Positions 22,905 through 30,540 of a stretch of DNA of 32,161 bases are shown in pieces. The translations under genes and the position numbers were made by a program. Origin of the DNA: Acidobacteriota bacterium (GTDB lineage Bacteria > Acidobacteriota > Terriglobia > Bryobacterales > JACQDG01); NCBI GenBank assembly GCA_016201185.1, contig JACQDG010000037.1, positions 1 through 32,161 on the forward strand, written 5' to 3'. Under the pieces are notes generated by a model. It saw nothing but the letters and a program-made list of their open reading frames with translations, ran no database searches and was not told the origin of the DNA. How positions within the stretch are numbered: the stretch's first letter is position 1; every line of letters begins with the position of its first letter.

Positions 22905-24149
22905 TTGACTAGCAGGCTCGTCCGAATCGATAGTGCCGTGTTTGCCCTCCTGCTGGTGGCCCTCGCCGGTGGTGTGTTCCTGTTCGGCCGCGCGAACATC
23001 ATCGCCGATTCGGTTGATTACTACGCCAACCTGCAACGGCTCTCGCCGGCTGGAGGCGAGCCCATCGTGCGCAATCTTCATTTTGCCGCCCAGCGCTCTC
23101 CTGGATTCAGCCTTGCCGCGCTGCTGCCCCATCTCCTTCTGGTCTACCTCGTGGACCCTGTGGTCGGGACCACCTCCGGCGGGCTCCCGCCGTCCTCACC
23201 CGCAGGGCCGCCCGGTCTCATCCCGCCCCAACCGCTGCTGCTGCGTCAGATACCGTTCCACGATTTTCCCGTGCCTCGCGAAAACAGTTGGTTCCAGTGG
23301 AAGCTGGCGCTCGCACTCGCGCTGACCAGCTATGGGTTTCTATTTGCCGGCCTGCTCGCGATCGCTTCCGCTCTGCGGCACGCTCATCCGGACTTGCCCG
23401 GCTGCAGCCTGCTCGCAGCCCTCCTTTTGGGTTCGCCCATCTTCGTGCACAACATCTTCGCGACGCCGCTGTACGCTACGCTGACGGCCTTCGGCGGCAG
23501 TGCCCTGTTCTGCGCCCGCTTCGCCCGGGCGATGGACAGCAAGCGGTGCGTCGACGGCATCGCTGCCGGCGCCTGGCTCGGCTTGGTGGTGCTCACGCGT
23601 CTCGAAACCGCTGTCTTCGCCGCCGCTCTCGCCGGACTGCTCCTGCTAGGCCGCGAGCGAACCCTTTGCCTCCGCCTCATCGCTGGAGCCTCCTGGGCCA
23701 CGATCGCTTGGGCCGCTTACAACTGGCGCGTCTTCGGTACGCCCCTGTCGTACGAAATTCTGCGCGGCGACATCAACCTCCTGCGTCTCGATTCCAGATA
23801 CATCCTGCGCTGCCTCATCCACCCTGCGTCCGGACTCCTCGTTTGGTCTCCCCTCGTATGTCTCGGGCTGCTGGGACTCCTCGCCGGCAAGTCCGCTACC
23901 CTGCGCTGCCTGGGAATTGCCGCGCTTCCCCTGATCGCCCTTTGGGTGGTGCGTATGCCGGTGATGCTCGTTCACCCGAGCCAGGTGCCTATGGAAATCG
24001 GCGGCATTCCCGTGATGCCGCCGCAAGGAGAGTTCGGGGCCTTCCAGTTGATCCGCTCCGACATCAATCGCTACGCGACCGTGCTAGCGCCCTTCGCCGT
24101 CCTCGGTCTGCGCGATCTCCTCGCGCGTCTTCGCTTTCGGCAGCGGTGA
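22905..24149 (+). CDS. Polytopic membrane protein, GT-C glycosyltransferase-like
   Basis: A 414-aa integral membrane protein with about nine hydrophobic segments. The first is followed by an acidic loop (ADSVDYYANLQRL) where GT-C glycosyltransferases carry their catalytic Asp/Glu. Other GT39-like features are the long periplasmic loop before FQWKLALALALTSYGFLFAG, GLVVLTRLETAVFAA, YNWRVFGTPLSYE, and a C-terminal LIHPASGLLVWSPLVCLG. These suggest transfer of sugars from a polyprenyl-phosphate donor, but I cannot prove activity. The start is TTG 22905; no better in-frame start is seen nearby. It begins 30 nt after the Uma2 stop. Confidence 0.65.
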   Translation: MTSRLVRIDSAVFALLLVALAGGVFLFGRANIIADSVDYYANLQRLSPAGGEPIVRNLHFAAQRSPGFSLAALLPHLLLVYLVDPVVGTTSGGLPPSSPAGPPGLIPPQPLLLRQIPFHDFPVPRENSWFQWKLALALALTSYGFLFAGLLAIASALRHAHPDLPGCSLLAALLLGSPIFVHNIFATPLYATLTAFGGSALFCARFARAMDSKRCVDGIAAGAWLGLVVLTRLETAVFAAALAGLLLLGRERTLCLRLIAGASWATIAWAAYNWRVFGTPLSYEILRGDINLLRLDSRYILRCLIHPASGLLVWSPLVCLGLLGLLAGKSATLRCLGIAALPLIALWVVRMPVMLVHPSQVPMEIGGIPVMPPQGEFGAFQLIRSDINRYATVLAPFAVLGLRDLLARLRFRQR

Positions 24150-24328
24150 TCATTTACGCAGGCTTCCCGAAAGCTCACAGTTCAACACCGCATCTCAGCG
24201 AAGGATGTGGTATTGTCTTGCCCGAGGCAAACTTCGACCGGCCATCACCGAAAGGAGATTTCGCTTTCAGAGCTGAGCGCAGCGTTTTCCTTGCAGTCCG
24301 CCAGAGCAGCGGTGCAGCTTCGCCGTGC

Positions 24329-24334
24329 TATCAT
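24329..24334 (+). promoter_or_regulatory. Possible -10 of the deoC operon
   Basis: TATCAT in the 242-nt gap between the GT-C-like gene and deoC. It is about 57 nt upstream of the proposed GTG start. No convincing -35. I see no other feature in the gap. Confidence 0.3.
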
Positions 24335-24391
24335 GAGAGTCAGGAACAGCCGCAGGCACAACCGTTGGGCGCTCCGGCGGCGCTGCCGAAC

Positions 24392-25240
24392 GTGAACTCC
24401 ATCGAACTCGACGAGCTTGTGGCGCAGATTGGAGAAGAATTGCTGGCGCGCCTGGGCCGGGAAACGCCTCCGCTCGCCGCGCGTTCTGGAGCTTCAGCGG
24501 CCGGAACACAAAGCATTCAAGAAATCCTCGCCGCGGGCGCCGACCGTGTCTCGGCCAGCGGCTGCGTGACGGACCTCGACCGCGGCTTCGCCGCCCGTAT
24601 CGACCATACTTTGTTGCGTCCTGAGATCGCGCGGGAGGAGATCCTCCGGCTTTGTGGCGAGGCGAAGCAGTTCGGTTTTGCCAGTGTTTGCGTTAATCCC
24701 GTCTGGGTGAGCCTTTGTGCCGGCTTGCTCCACGGCGCGCCAGTGAAGGTCTCGACCGTTGTAGGATTCCCCTTGGGAGCCACGTTGACCGAGACGAAGC
24801 GCGCGGAAACGGAGCTGGTCATTAAGCTAGGAGCCGAAGAGATCGACATGGTCATGCCGGTGGGGGCGATGCGCTCCGGTGACTTGGACCTGGTCTACCT
24901 GGATGTTGCCGGGGTGGTCGAAGTGGCCCGCCGCGCCGGCGCTATTGTCAAGGTCATCTTGGAAACCGCATTGCTGAGCGAGGAGGAAAAAATCCGCGCC
25001 TGTGCTGTGGCCAGGCTGGCTGGCGCCGACTTTGTCAAGACCTCCAGCGGCTTCGGGCCCGCCGGCGCCACCACGTCCGACGTTGCCCTGATGCGCCGCG
25101 TGGTGGGCGGCGCCCGCCCCGAGGACCATGCCGGGGTGATCCCGGCTGTGGCCCTCGGCATCGCCACCAGCGCCAGCGTCAGGATCAGCGACGAAGCGAG
25201 GAGTGCCGGCAGGCTCGCCGCCGCCCCCATTGGAAGATGA
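24392..25240 (+). CDS. deoC: Deoxyribose-phosphate aldolase, second catalytic Lys region missing
   Basis: DERA splits 2-deoxyribose-5-phosphate into glyceraldehyde-3-phosphate and acetaldehyde. From GTG 24392 the protein is 282 aa, with an N-terminal extension, then IDHTLLRPEIAREEI, CVNPVWVSLC, VVGFPLGATLTETKRAE, EIDMVMPVGAM, KVILETALLSEEEK and the Schiff-base Lys216 in ADFVKTSSGF. In the family this is followed after MRRVVG by 'GVKASGG(V/I)RT.EDA', whose Lys assists catalysis. Here it reads RRVVGGARPEDHAG, so about ten residues including that Lys are absent; the phosphate-binding end is also altered (VALGIATSASV). Function is doubtful. The long ORF-track frame starting at 23288 overlaps the GT-C gene only by chance. 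Its stop overlaps the next start (ATGA). Confidence 0.86.
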   Translation: MNSIELDELVAQIGEELLARLGRETPPLAARSGASAAGTQSIQEILAAGADRVSASGCVTDLDRGFAARIDHTLLRPEIAREEILRLCGEAKQFGFASVCVNPVWVSLCAGLLHGAPVKVSTVVGFPLGATLTETKRAETELVIKLGAEEIDMVMPVGAMRSGDLDLVYLDVAGVVEVARRAGAIVKVILETALLSEEEKIRACAVARLAGADFVKTSSGFGPAGATTSDVALMRRVVGGARPEDHAGVIPAVALGIATSASVRISDEARSAGRLAAAPIGR

Positions 25241-26982
25241 GCACCGTAGCAACGACGCCTTTCAAAAAACGCAGCGACCTGCTCGACTTCATGCTCGAAG
25301 TCGCCGAGGTCTCCGCCGGCACGCTGGAACTGGAAAAGCTGCTCCCCACTCTGGCCGGGTTGGTGAAGAAGGTCATTCCTTGCGAAATTCTTGCCATCCT
25401 GCTGGCGAATGATAAGGGCGATACGCTGCGGATCCGGTTCGCCATCGGCTACCGCGAGGAAGTGATCGAACACCTCAGGATCAAGGTGGGGGAGGGAATT
25501 ACGGGAACGGCGGCGGCCACCCTGCGCCCCGTGCTGGTGAACGATGTGCGGAAAGACCCGCGCTACCTGAATGCCCTGGACGCGGTACGCTCCGAGCTGG
25601 CTGTCCCCATGTCGGCCCGCGGCCGGCTGGTGGGCGTCATCGACATTCAGTCCACGCAGCTCAGCGCCTATAGCGAGCAGGAGCAGGGAATCGTGGAGCT
25701 GATCGCTTCGCGAATGGCCATGGCGATCGACAACGCGCGGCTCTACCGGCGGGTGGTCAAGCAGAACCGGACCCTGAAAACCCTGACATCGATCGCCCAG
25801 GAATTCACCTCCATCCTTGACCTCGATGCGCTGCTGCGCAAGATTTCCGAGCTGGTGCGGCAGTTGATCCATTACGATTCCTTCAGCATCCTGCTGCTGG
25901 AGCGGGGGGCCTCGGTGCTGAAGCATTACATCAGCGTCCGCTACAATCAGCGCGTGCAGCAGGACAACGTCCCCCTGGGGCGGGGAATCGTTGGGGCGGC
26001 GGCGGAAGGTAGACAACTCGTGCTGGTGCCGGATACCAGCCAAGATCCGCGCTATATCGAGTGCGATGCCGGCACCCGGTCGGAGGTCGCCGTGCCGCTG
26101 ATCGTCCAGAATCGGGTGATCGGCGTGCTCGACCTGGAGAGCGACCGGCTGAACTACTTTACGGAAGATCACGTCAGGACTCTGGCGCTGCTGGCCCCGC
26201 AGATCGCCACGGCCATCGAGAACGCCCGGCTCTACCAGCGCGTGGCGGAAAACGAAGCGCGCCTGGAGGCGGACCTGGGGGCGGCGCGCCAGCTCCAGCA
26301 GCATCTGCTGCCGGAGTGCTGCCCGCAGGTCGAGGGGTTGAGTCTGGCGGCGCGCTGCGTGCCAGCGCAGCAGATCGGCGGCGACCTTTACGATTTTTTC
26401 ACCTTTCCGGAGAAACACCTTGGCATCGTGGTGGGCGACGTCAGCGGCAAGGGCGCCGCGGCGGCGCTCTACGGCGCGCTGGTCAGCGGCCTGATCCGGC
26501 TGCTGGCGCAGCAAAACCGTTCCCCGGCTGGCGTGTTGCGTGCTATTAACAAAACGCTGCTCCAGCGCCAGATCGACGCCAGCTACGTGACGCTGCTGTG
26601 CGCTCAGTGGCACCCGGAACATCGGGCCATGGTGATAGCCAACGCCGGATTGCCTCTCCCCATCATTTGCAGCGGGGGTCGGGTGACCGAGCAGCGCGTG
26701 GCCGGCATCCCGCTGGGGCTGTTGGGCCAAAGCGACTATGAAGAAGTCGTGGTGCGGCTGGCGCCGGGCGACATACTGGTGTTCGCTTCCGACGGCATCA
26801 TGGACAGCCGGGACAGCTTCGGCCAGGAATACGGCCGCCACAGGCTCGCCCGCCTGATTGAGCAGCATCGGGAACTGTCGGCCACCGCCCTTCTCGCGAA
26901 GATCTTTCACGACGTGACGAACCATGCCGCCGGGGCGCCCGCCTTCGATGATCAGACCGCGCTAGTGGTCAAGGTGAAATAA
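25237..26982 (+). CDS. GAF-GAF-PP2C (SpoIIE/RsbU-type) serine phosphatase
   Basis: A 581-aa cytoplasmic signalling protein. Two GAF sensor domains (about 22-172 and 185-335) contain ILLANDKGDTLRIRF, VGEGITGTAA, SEQEQGIVELIASRMAMAIDNARLY, then SFSILLLERGASVLKHY and RGIVGAAAEG, SEVAVPLIVQNRVIGVLDLES. A coiled connector follows. The PP2C/SpoIIE domain (about 370-581) shows QIGGDLYDFF, VGDVSGKGAAAALYGA, FASDGIMDSRD and the C-terminal DDQTALVVKVK, with metal-binding Asp residues conserved. Such enzymes dephosphorylate anti-sigma factor antagonists. No cognate anti-sigma gene is nearby. It overlaps deoC by 4 nt and precedes lysA by 7 nt. Confidence 0.9.
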   Translation: MSTVATTPFKKRSDLLDFMLEVAEVSAGTLELEKLLPTLAGLVKKVIPCEILAILLANDKGDTLRIRFAIGYREEVIEHLRIKVGEGITGTAAATLRPVLVNDVRKDPRYLNALDAVRSELAVPMSARGRLVGVIDIQSTQLSAYSEQEQGIVELIASRMAMAIDNARLYRRVVKQNRTLKTLTSIAQEFTSILDLDALLRKISELVRQLIHYDSFSILLLERGASVLKHYISVRYNQRVQQDNVPLGRGIVGAAAEGRQLVLVPDTSQDPRYIECDAGTRSEVAVPLIVQNRVIGVLDLESDRLNYFTEDHVRTLALLAPQIATAIENARLYQRVAENEARLEADLGAARQLQQHLLPECCPQVEGLSLAARCVPAQQIGGDLYDFFTFPEKHLGIVVGDVSGKGAAAALYGALVSGLIRLLAQQNRSPAGVLRAINKTLLQRQIDASYVTLLCAQWHPEHRAMVIANAGLPLPIICSGGRVTEQRVAGIPLGLLGQSDYEEVVVRLAPGDILVFASDGIMDSRDSFGQEYGRHRLARLIEQHRELSATALLAKIFHDVTNHAAGAPAFDDQTALVVKVK

Positions 26983-26989
26983 GAAGCAA

Positions 26990-28240
26990 ATGGTGCGCGG
27001 CTTCGAATACAAGCGCGGACAGTTGCACTGCGAGGACCTGCCCCTGGCCGAAGTTGCCGGCCGGGTGGGCACCCCGTGCTACCTCTACTCCGCCAGCGCC
27101 ATCGTCGGCAATTACGAGGCGTATGCCCAGGCCTGCGCGCGTGTCCCCGTCTCGGTCCACTACTCCTTGAAGGCCAACTCGTCGTTGGGCGTGCTCGGCC
27201 TGCTGGCCCGTCGCGGGGCGGGCTTCGACATCGTTTCCGGCGGTGAGCTGTTTCGCGTTCTGCAAGCGGGCGGCGACCCGGAGCGCATTGTCTTTTCCGG
27301 CGTGGGCAAGACGTCCGATGAGATCGATTACGCCCTGGGCGCTGGCATTGCGCTGTTTAATTGCGAATCCGACGCGGAGGTGGAGCTGGTGAACCGGCGG
27401 GCCTGCAAGCGCCGGTTGCGGGCCCCTATCGCCCTGCGCGTCAACCCGGACGTGAGCGTGGAAACACATCCCTTCATCGCCACCGGGCTTCGCGAGCACA
27501 AGTTCGGGATCGATATCGTGGAGGCCGAAGAGCTTTACTGCCGCGCGGCCCGGATGGAGGGCTTGGTCGTGAAAGGCGTGAGCTGCCACATCGGCTCGCA
27601 GATCTTCGATATCCAGGCCTTCGTCGAGGCGTTGCGGAAGATCCTGGCTCTGGTGGAGAGATTGCACGGTCGGGGCATCTCCATCCGGCATCTCGACCTG
27701 GGTGGCGGGCTCGGCGTGGGTTACCGGCGCGAGGACGCCTCGCCCACCATCGACGATTATATGCAGGCCCTGTCAAGAGAGCTGGCGGGGCGGGGCCTCC
27801 ACTTGATGGTCGAGCCGGGTCGCTCCATCGTGGCCCAAGCCGGCGTGCTGCTCGCAACCGTGCTCTACAGGAAGCGGTCGGGCGCCAAGGAATTCGTGAT
27901 CCTGGACGCGGCCATGAACGACCTGATCCGCCCCGCCCTCTATGAGTCTTACCACGACATTATCGCGGTGAAACCGAACCAGGGCCCGCCCGTCAAAGCC
28001 GACATCGTCGGGCCCGTGTGCGAAACCGGCGATTTCTTTGCCCGCGACCGGGAAATTACCCCTGTCGCGCCGGGCGACCTGGTAGCTGTGTGCACGGTGG
28101 GGGCTTACGGGTTCGTGCTTTCTTCCAATTACAATTCCCGGCCCCGCGCGGCCGAGGTGCTGGTGGACGGCGCCGGCTTTACCGTGATCCGTGACCGGGA
28201 AACCTACGCCGACCTGATCCGCGGCGAGCGCACGGTGTGA
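26990..28240 (+). CDS. lysA: Diaminopimelate decarboxylase
   Basis: A 416-aa PLP enzyme with a TIM-barrel plus beta domain (fold type III), the last step of lysine synthesis. The PLP lysine is in VHYSLKANSSLGVL. Other features are GAGFDIVSGGELFRVL, CHIGSQIFD, the Gly-rich LDLGGGLGVGY, VEPGRSIVAQAG, and the active-site CETGDFFARDREI. The C-terminus has GAYGFVLSSNYNSRPRAAEVLV. It is intact and of normal length. The ATG lies 7 nt after the phosphatase stop, so lysine synthesis and the phosphatase share a transcript. Confidence 0.96.
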   Translation: MVRGFEYKRGQLHCEDLPLAEVAGRVGTPCYLYSASAIVGNYEAYAQACARVPVSVHYSLKANSSLGVLGLLARRGAGFDIVSGGELFRVLQAGGDPERIVFSGVGKTSDEIDYALGAGIALFNCESDAEVELVNRRACKRRLRAPIALRVNPDVSVETHPFIATGLREHKFGIDIVEAEELYCRAARMEGLVVKGVSCHIGSQIFDIQAFVEALRKILALVERLHGRGISIRHLDLGGGLGVGYRREDASPTIDDYMQALSRELAGRGLHLMVEPGRSIVAQAGVLLATVLYRKRSGAKEFVILDAAMNDLIRPALYESYHDIIAVKPNQGPPVKADIVGPVCETGDFFARDREITPVAPGDLVAVCTVGAYGFVLSSNYNSRPRAAEVLVDGAGFTVIRDRETYADLIRGERTV

Positions 28241-28288
28241 CGGAAGAAACGAAACCACCACAGAGTTGCGGGGGAAATGTTAGCGAAA

Positions 28289-28310
28289 AGCAGACGCCCT
28301 CTGCTATATT
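28289..28310 (+). promoter_or_regulatory. Cyclase-gene promoter region with an operator-like inverted repeat
   Basis: AGCAGA-N5-TCTGCT (28289-28305) is a perfect 6-bp inverted repeat whose right arm overlaps the TATATT -10 candidate (28305-28310), 12 nt before ATG 28323. The -35 is weak. A repressor could bind here. A short CCACCACAGAG upstream (about 28254) may be a scrap of the CGCAGAG repeat type. Confidence 0.4.
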
Positions 28311-28322
28311 TCTGCGGGAACG

Positions 28323-29126
28323 ATGACCAACCTTTTTGACCTCGTTGAAAAAGCAAAGGTTTACGACCTGGCCCAGCCGTACTTCGTGGGTATGCCGCAC
28401 CACCCGGCGCATCCGCCGTTCCTGTTTGGGCTGTCGAAGAAGCACGGTGATATGGTCGGGCCGGGTGGCAACAGCTCGGCGGCCGAAGCGCTTGCCCTGG
28501 GCGGCCATGTGGGCACCCACATCGACGCGCTGTGCCACTTTTCCTGCGGCGGGAAACTGCACGGCGGCGTGGAGGCGGCCGCGGTCCAATCGTACGGCGG
28601 CGGCCTGGAGAAGTGGTCGGTTGACACGATGCCCCCCATTCTGCGCCGCGGGGTGCTGCTCGATATTGCCGGTCACGAGAATGTAGAAGCGCTGCCGGCC
28701 GACTTTACGATCACTCCGGATCACCTGGAGTCGGCGGCCCGACGGGAAGGCGTCGAGATCCGTCGCGGCGACGTGGTGCTGTTGCGCACCGGCTGGGCGC
28801 AGTACTGGAATGACGCGGCCAGCTACATTGCGACTGTGCACGGCGCCCCCACAGGGCCCGGACCCGAGTTGCACGGTGCCCGCTGGCTGAGCGCGCGAGG
28901 CATCTTTGGCGCCGGCTCCGACACCATCGCCTTCGAGCGCGTTCCCGCGCCCAACATGCCCGTTCACGTCCATTTGCTTGTCGAAAGCGGCATTCACATC
29001 ATCGAGGCGCTGAATCTGGAGCTATTGGCCGCCGCGGGGGTGTACACTTTTCTGTTTGTGGCCGCGCCGCTCAAGATCCGTGGCGGCACCGGTTCGCCCA
29101 TTCGTCCGTTCGCTTTGGGCCTATGA
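28323..29126 (+). CDS. Cyclase-family metal-dependent hydrolase (kynurenine formamidase-like)
   Basis: A 267-aa protein of the cyclase family (PF04199 type), whose members hydrolyse N-formylkynurenine or other amides and esters. The metal-binding motif is HVGTHIDALCHF. RRGDVVLLRTGWAQYW, GIFGAGSDTIAFE and HVHLLVESGIHIIEALN are further family segments. It is full length. Since no tryptophan-degradation neighbour is present, the kynurenine substrate is not supported. A Gfo/Idh/MocA gene follows after 39 nt and the two may act on one pathway. Confidence 0.85.
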   Translation: MTNLFDLVEKAKVYDLAQPYFVGMPHHPAHPPFLFGLSKKHGDMVGPGGNSSAAEALALGGHVGTHIDALCHFSCGGKLHGGVEAAAVQSYGGGLEKWSVDTMPPILRRGVLLDIAGHENVEALPADFTITPDHLESAARREGVEIRRGDVVLLRTGWAQYWNDAASYIATVHGAPTGPGPELHGARWLSARGIFGAGSDTIAFERVPAPNMPVHVHLLVESGIHIIEALNLELLAAAGVYTFLFVAAPLKIRGGTGSPIRPFALGL

Positions 29127-29165
29127 GAGCCCCGTAGACTCATCACCGGAGCGAAGCGCTTTCTT

Positions 29166-30263
29166 ATGAAAATCGGGTTGGCCTTTATCGGAGCTGGGTC
29201 TGTCATCGAGGGACGTCATCTGCCGGCGCTGGCGGCGGTTTCCGGCTTTGTCGTGCGCTCTGTGTATGATCCTGACAAACAAGCGGCCGGCCGGGTGGCC
29301 GCTGCGGCCGGGGCCCGGGTGGCGGCGACGCTCGAAGAGGCCGTGCGGGGTGACGACGTCCAGGCCGTCACGGTGGCTTCTCCCAACGTGTTTCACCGCG
29401 CCGGGGTAGAGGCGGCGGCCGCGGCCGGCAAACACATTCTCTGCGAGAAGCCTATCGCCACCAACCTGCGCGACGCCCGCGCCATCCTCCAGGCCGCCGA
29501 GCGTGCCGGCATTGTACTGCAGATCGGCTTTCACCACCGCTTCACAACCGAATACCGGCTCACCCGCCGCCTGCTCGAGGCCGGCGTCGTCGGCAAGATT
29601 CGCGCCTTCCAGACCATGCTGGCCGAGCCAATCAGCCTGGTCCCGGGCGGCGACAATTACCGGCTGAAGCCCGAGCTTTCCGGTGGCCTCACGCTGATCG
29701 ATTTCGGCTCCCATCGCATCGATCAAATGCGCGGTCTTTTGGGCGAGGTGGCGCAAATCTCTGCGCAATTTGCGAGCGTAGTCCCCGGCCACGGCATGGA
29801 TGACAACGTCACCCTGGAGGTCGAAACTCGGGAAGGCGCTCTGGGCACCCTCAGCTTCCAGCGCTTTTCCCGCGGCGCGATCACGCCGACCACCCTGCTT
29901 GGCGAAAAGGGCGTGCTGTGCTTCAGTTCTTACGTTGTGAATCCGGTGCAGGCGTCGCCGGTGGCCGCTTTCACCGAGGAGCCGCTGCCCCAGGACGCGT
30001 TAGCCTTCTCTCGTCCGCTCGACTGGTGGAATCCGCCGCAGCCGGGCTGGACGACCTTCTGGCCGCCGGTTGAGAATCCTTACGCCGCCGAATACGCTGC
30101 CTTCTTGGCTTCCATCCGCGATAAGACCCCGCCCGCGGTCACGGGCTTTGACGGTTACCAGGCGCTGGAGATTGTGATCGGCGCCTATAAGGCGTTTGCC
30201 GCTCGCCATGCCGTGACTTTGCCACTCGACCCTGAGGAAGAGATCCCGATTCCAAAATTCTAG
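29166..30263 (+). CDS. Gfo/Idh/MocA-family oxidoreductase
   Basis: A 365-aa NAD(P)-dependent dehydrogenase. The N-terminal Rossmann fold starts with LAFIGAGSVIEGRHLPAL, and the catalytic-region motif CEKPIATN is present. The C-terminal domain has LIDFGSHRIDQMRGLLGE, with the conserved D...H pair. The family oxidises or reduces sugars, inositols and related compounds. The sequence does not identify the substrate. It is intact. It follows the cyclase gene by 39 nt on the same strand. A degenerate intergenic repeat lies just after the stop. Confidence 0.88.
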   Translation: MKIGLAFIGAGSVIEGRHLPALAAVSGFVVRSVYDPDKQAAGRVAAAAGARVAATLEEAVRGDDVQAVTVASPNVFHRAGVEAAAAAGKHILCEKPIATNLRDARAILQAAERAGIVLQIGFHHRFTTEYRLTRRLLEAGVVGKIRAFQTMLAEPISLVPGGDNYRLKPELSGGLTLIDFGSHRIDQMRGLLGEVAQISAQFASVVPGHGMDDNVTLEVETREGALGTLSFQRFSRGAITPTTLLGEKGVLCFSSYVVNPVQASPVAAFTEEPLPQDALAFSRPLDWWNPPQPGWTTFWPPVENPYAAEYAAFLASIRDKTPPAVTGFDGYQALEIVIGAYKAFAARHAVTLPLDPEEEIPIPKF

Positions 30264-30302
30264 CCGCCGATGGAAACCGATAAACACCGCCGCTGATTTC
30301 CG
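30264..30302. repeat. Degenerate 'GATAAACACCG' intergenic repeat
   Basis: GCCGATGGAAACCGATAAAC followed by ACCGCCGCTGATTTCCGC resembles the family of short semi-repetitive intergenic sequences reading roughly 'CCGC.GATGAACACCGATAAACACCG.TGAT'. It is a degraded single copy, immediately after the Gfo/Idh/MocA stop. Confidence 0.4.
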
Positions 30303-30400
30303 CAACAAAAAAGTCATACACGCTCAAGTAAGTTCGATTTCTCCAGTTACTCCGGCGAATTTTCTGTGTTCGACCCGATTTGATTGCGTGATAAGATCAG

Positions 30401-30470
30401 CCGAGGGATGACATCTTTGCATCCCGGTTTCCTTTTGTCTATCGGCCGACTCCTTCCTCCTGGAGTCTTG
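30401..30470 (+). promoter_or_regulatory. Two-hairpin 5' leader of the TIGR03437 gene
   Basis: Two separate stem-loops: GGGATG-N9-CATCCC (30405-30425) and GACTCC-N8-GGAGTC (30448-30467). They lie 70-140 nt upstream of the start codon, in a 277-nt gap. There is no T-run after either, so they are not ordinary terminators. I do not recognise a riboswitch consensus. Confidence 0.4.
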
Positions 30471-30540
30471 CTAATTAATAAGACCTAGTAGACACAGGAG
30501 CGTAGAAGCTTCCAGTTCGCCAATCTTAGGAGTAGGGATC

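Noticed and set aside
23288-24391. Upstream part of the 650-aa ORF that ends as deoC
   Set aside because: This part overlaps the GT-C-like membrane gene in another frame and has no protein-like pattern; only the portion from about 24392 matches DeoC.
24895-26925. 676-aa minus-strand ORF opposite the GAF-PP2C gene
   Set aside because: Long only because of GC bias; low-complexity sequence with no domain, while the plus strand encodes a well-supported phosphatase.
30401-30470. Cyclic-di-GMP or other known riboswitch
   Set aside because: The two hairpins do not contain any riboswitch consensus I know; recorded only as a structured leader.
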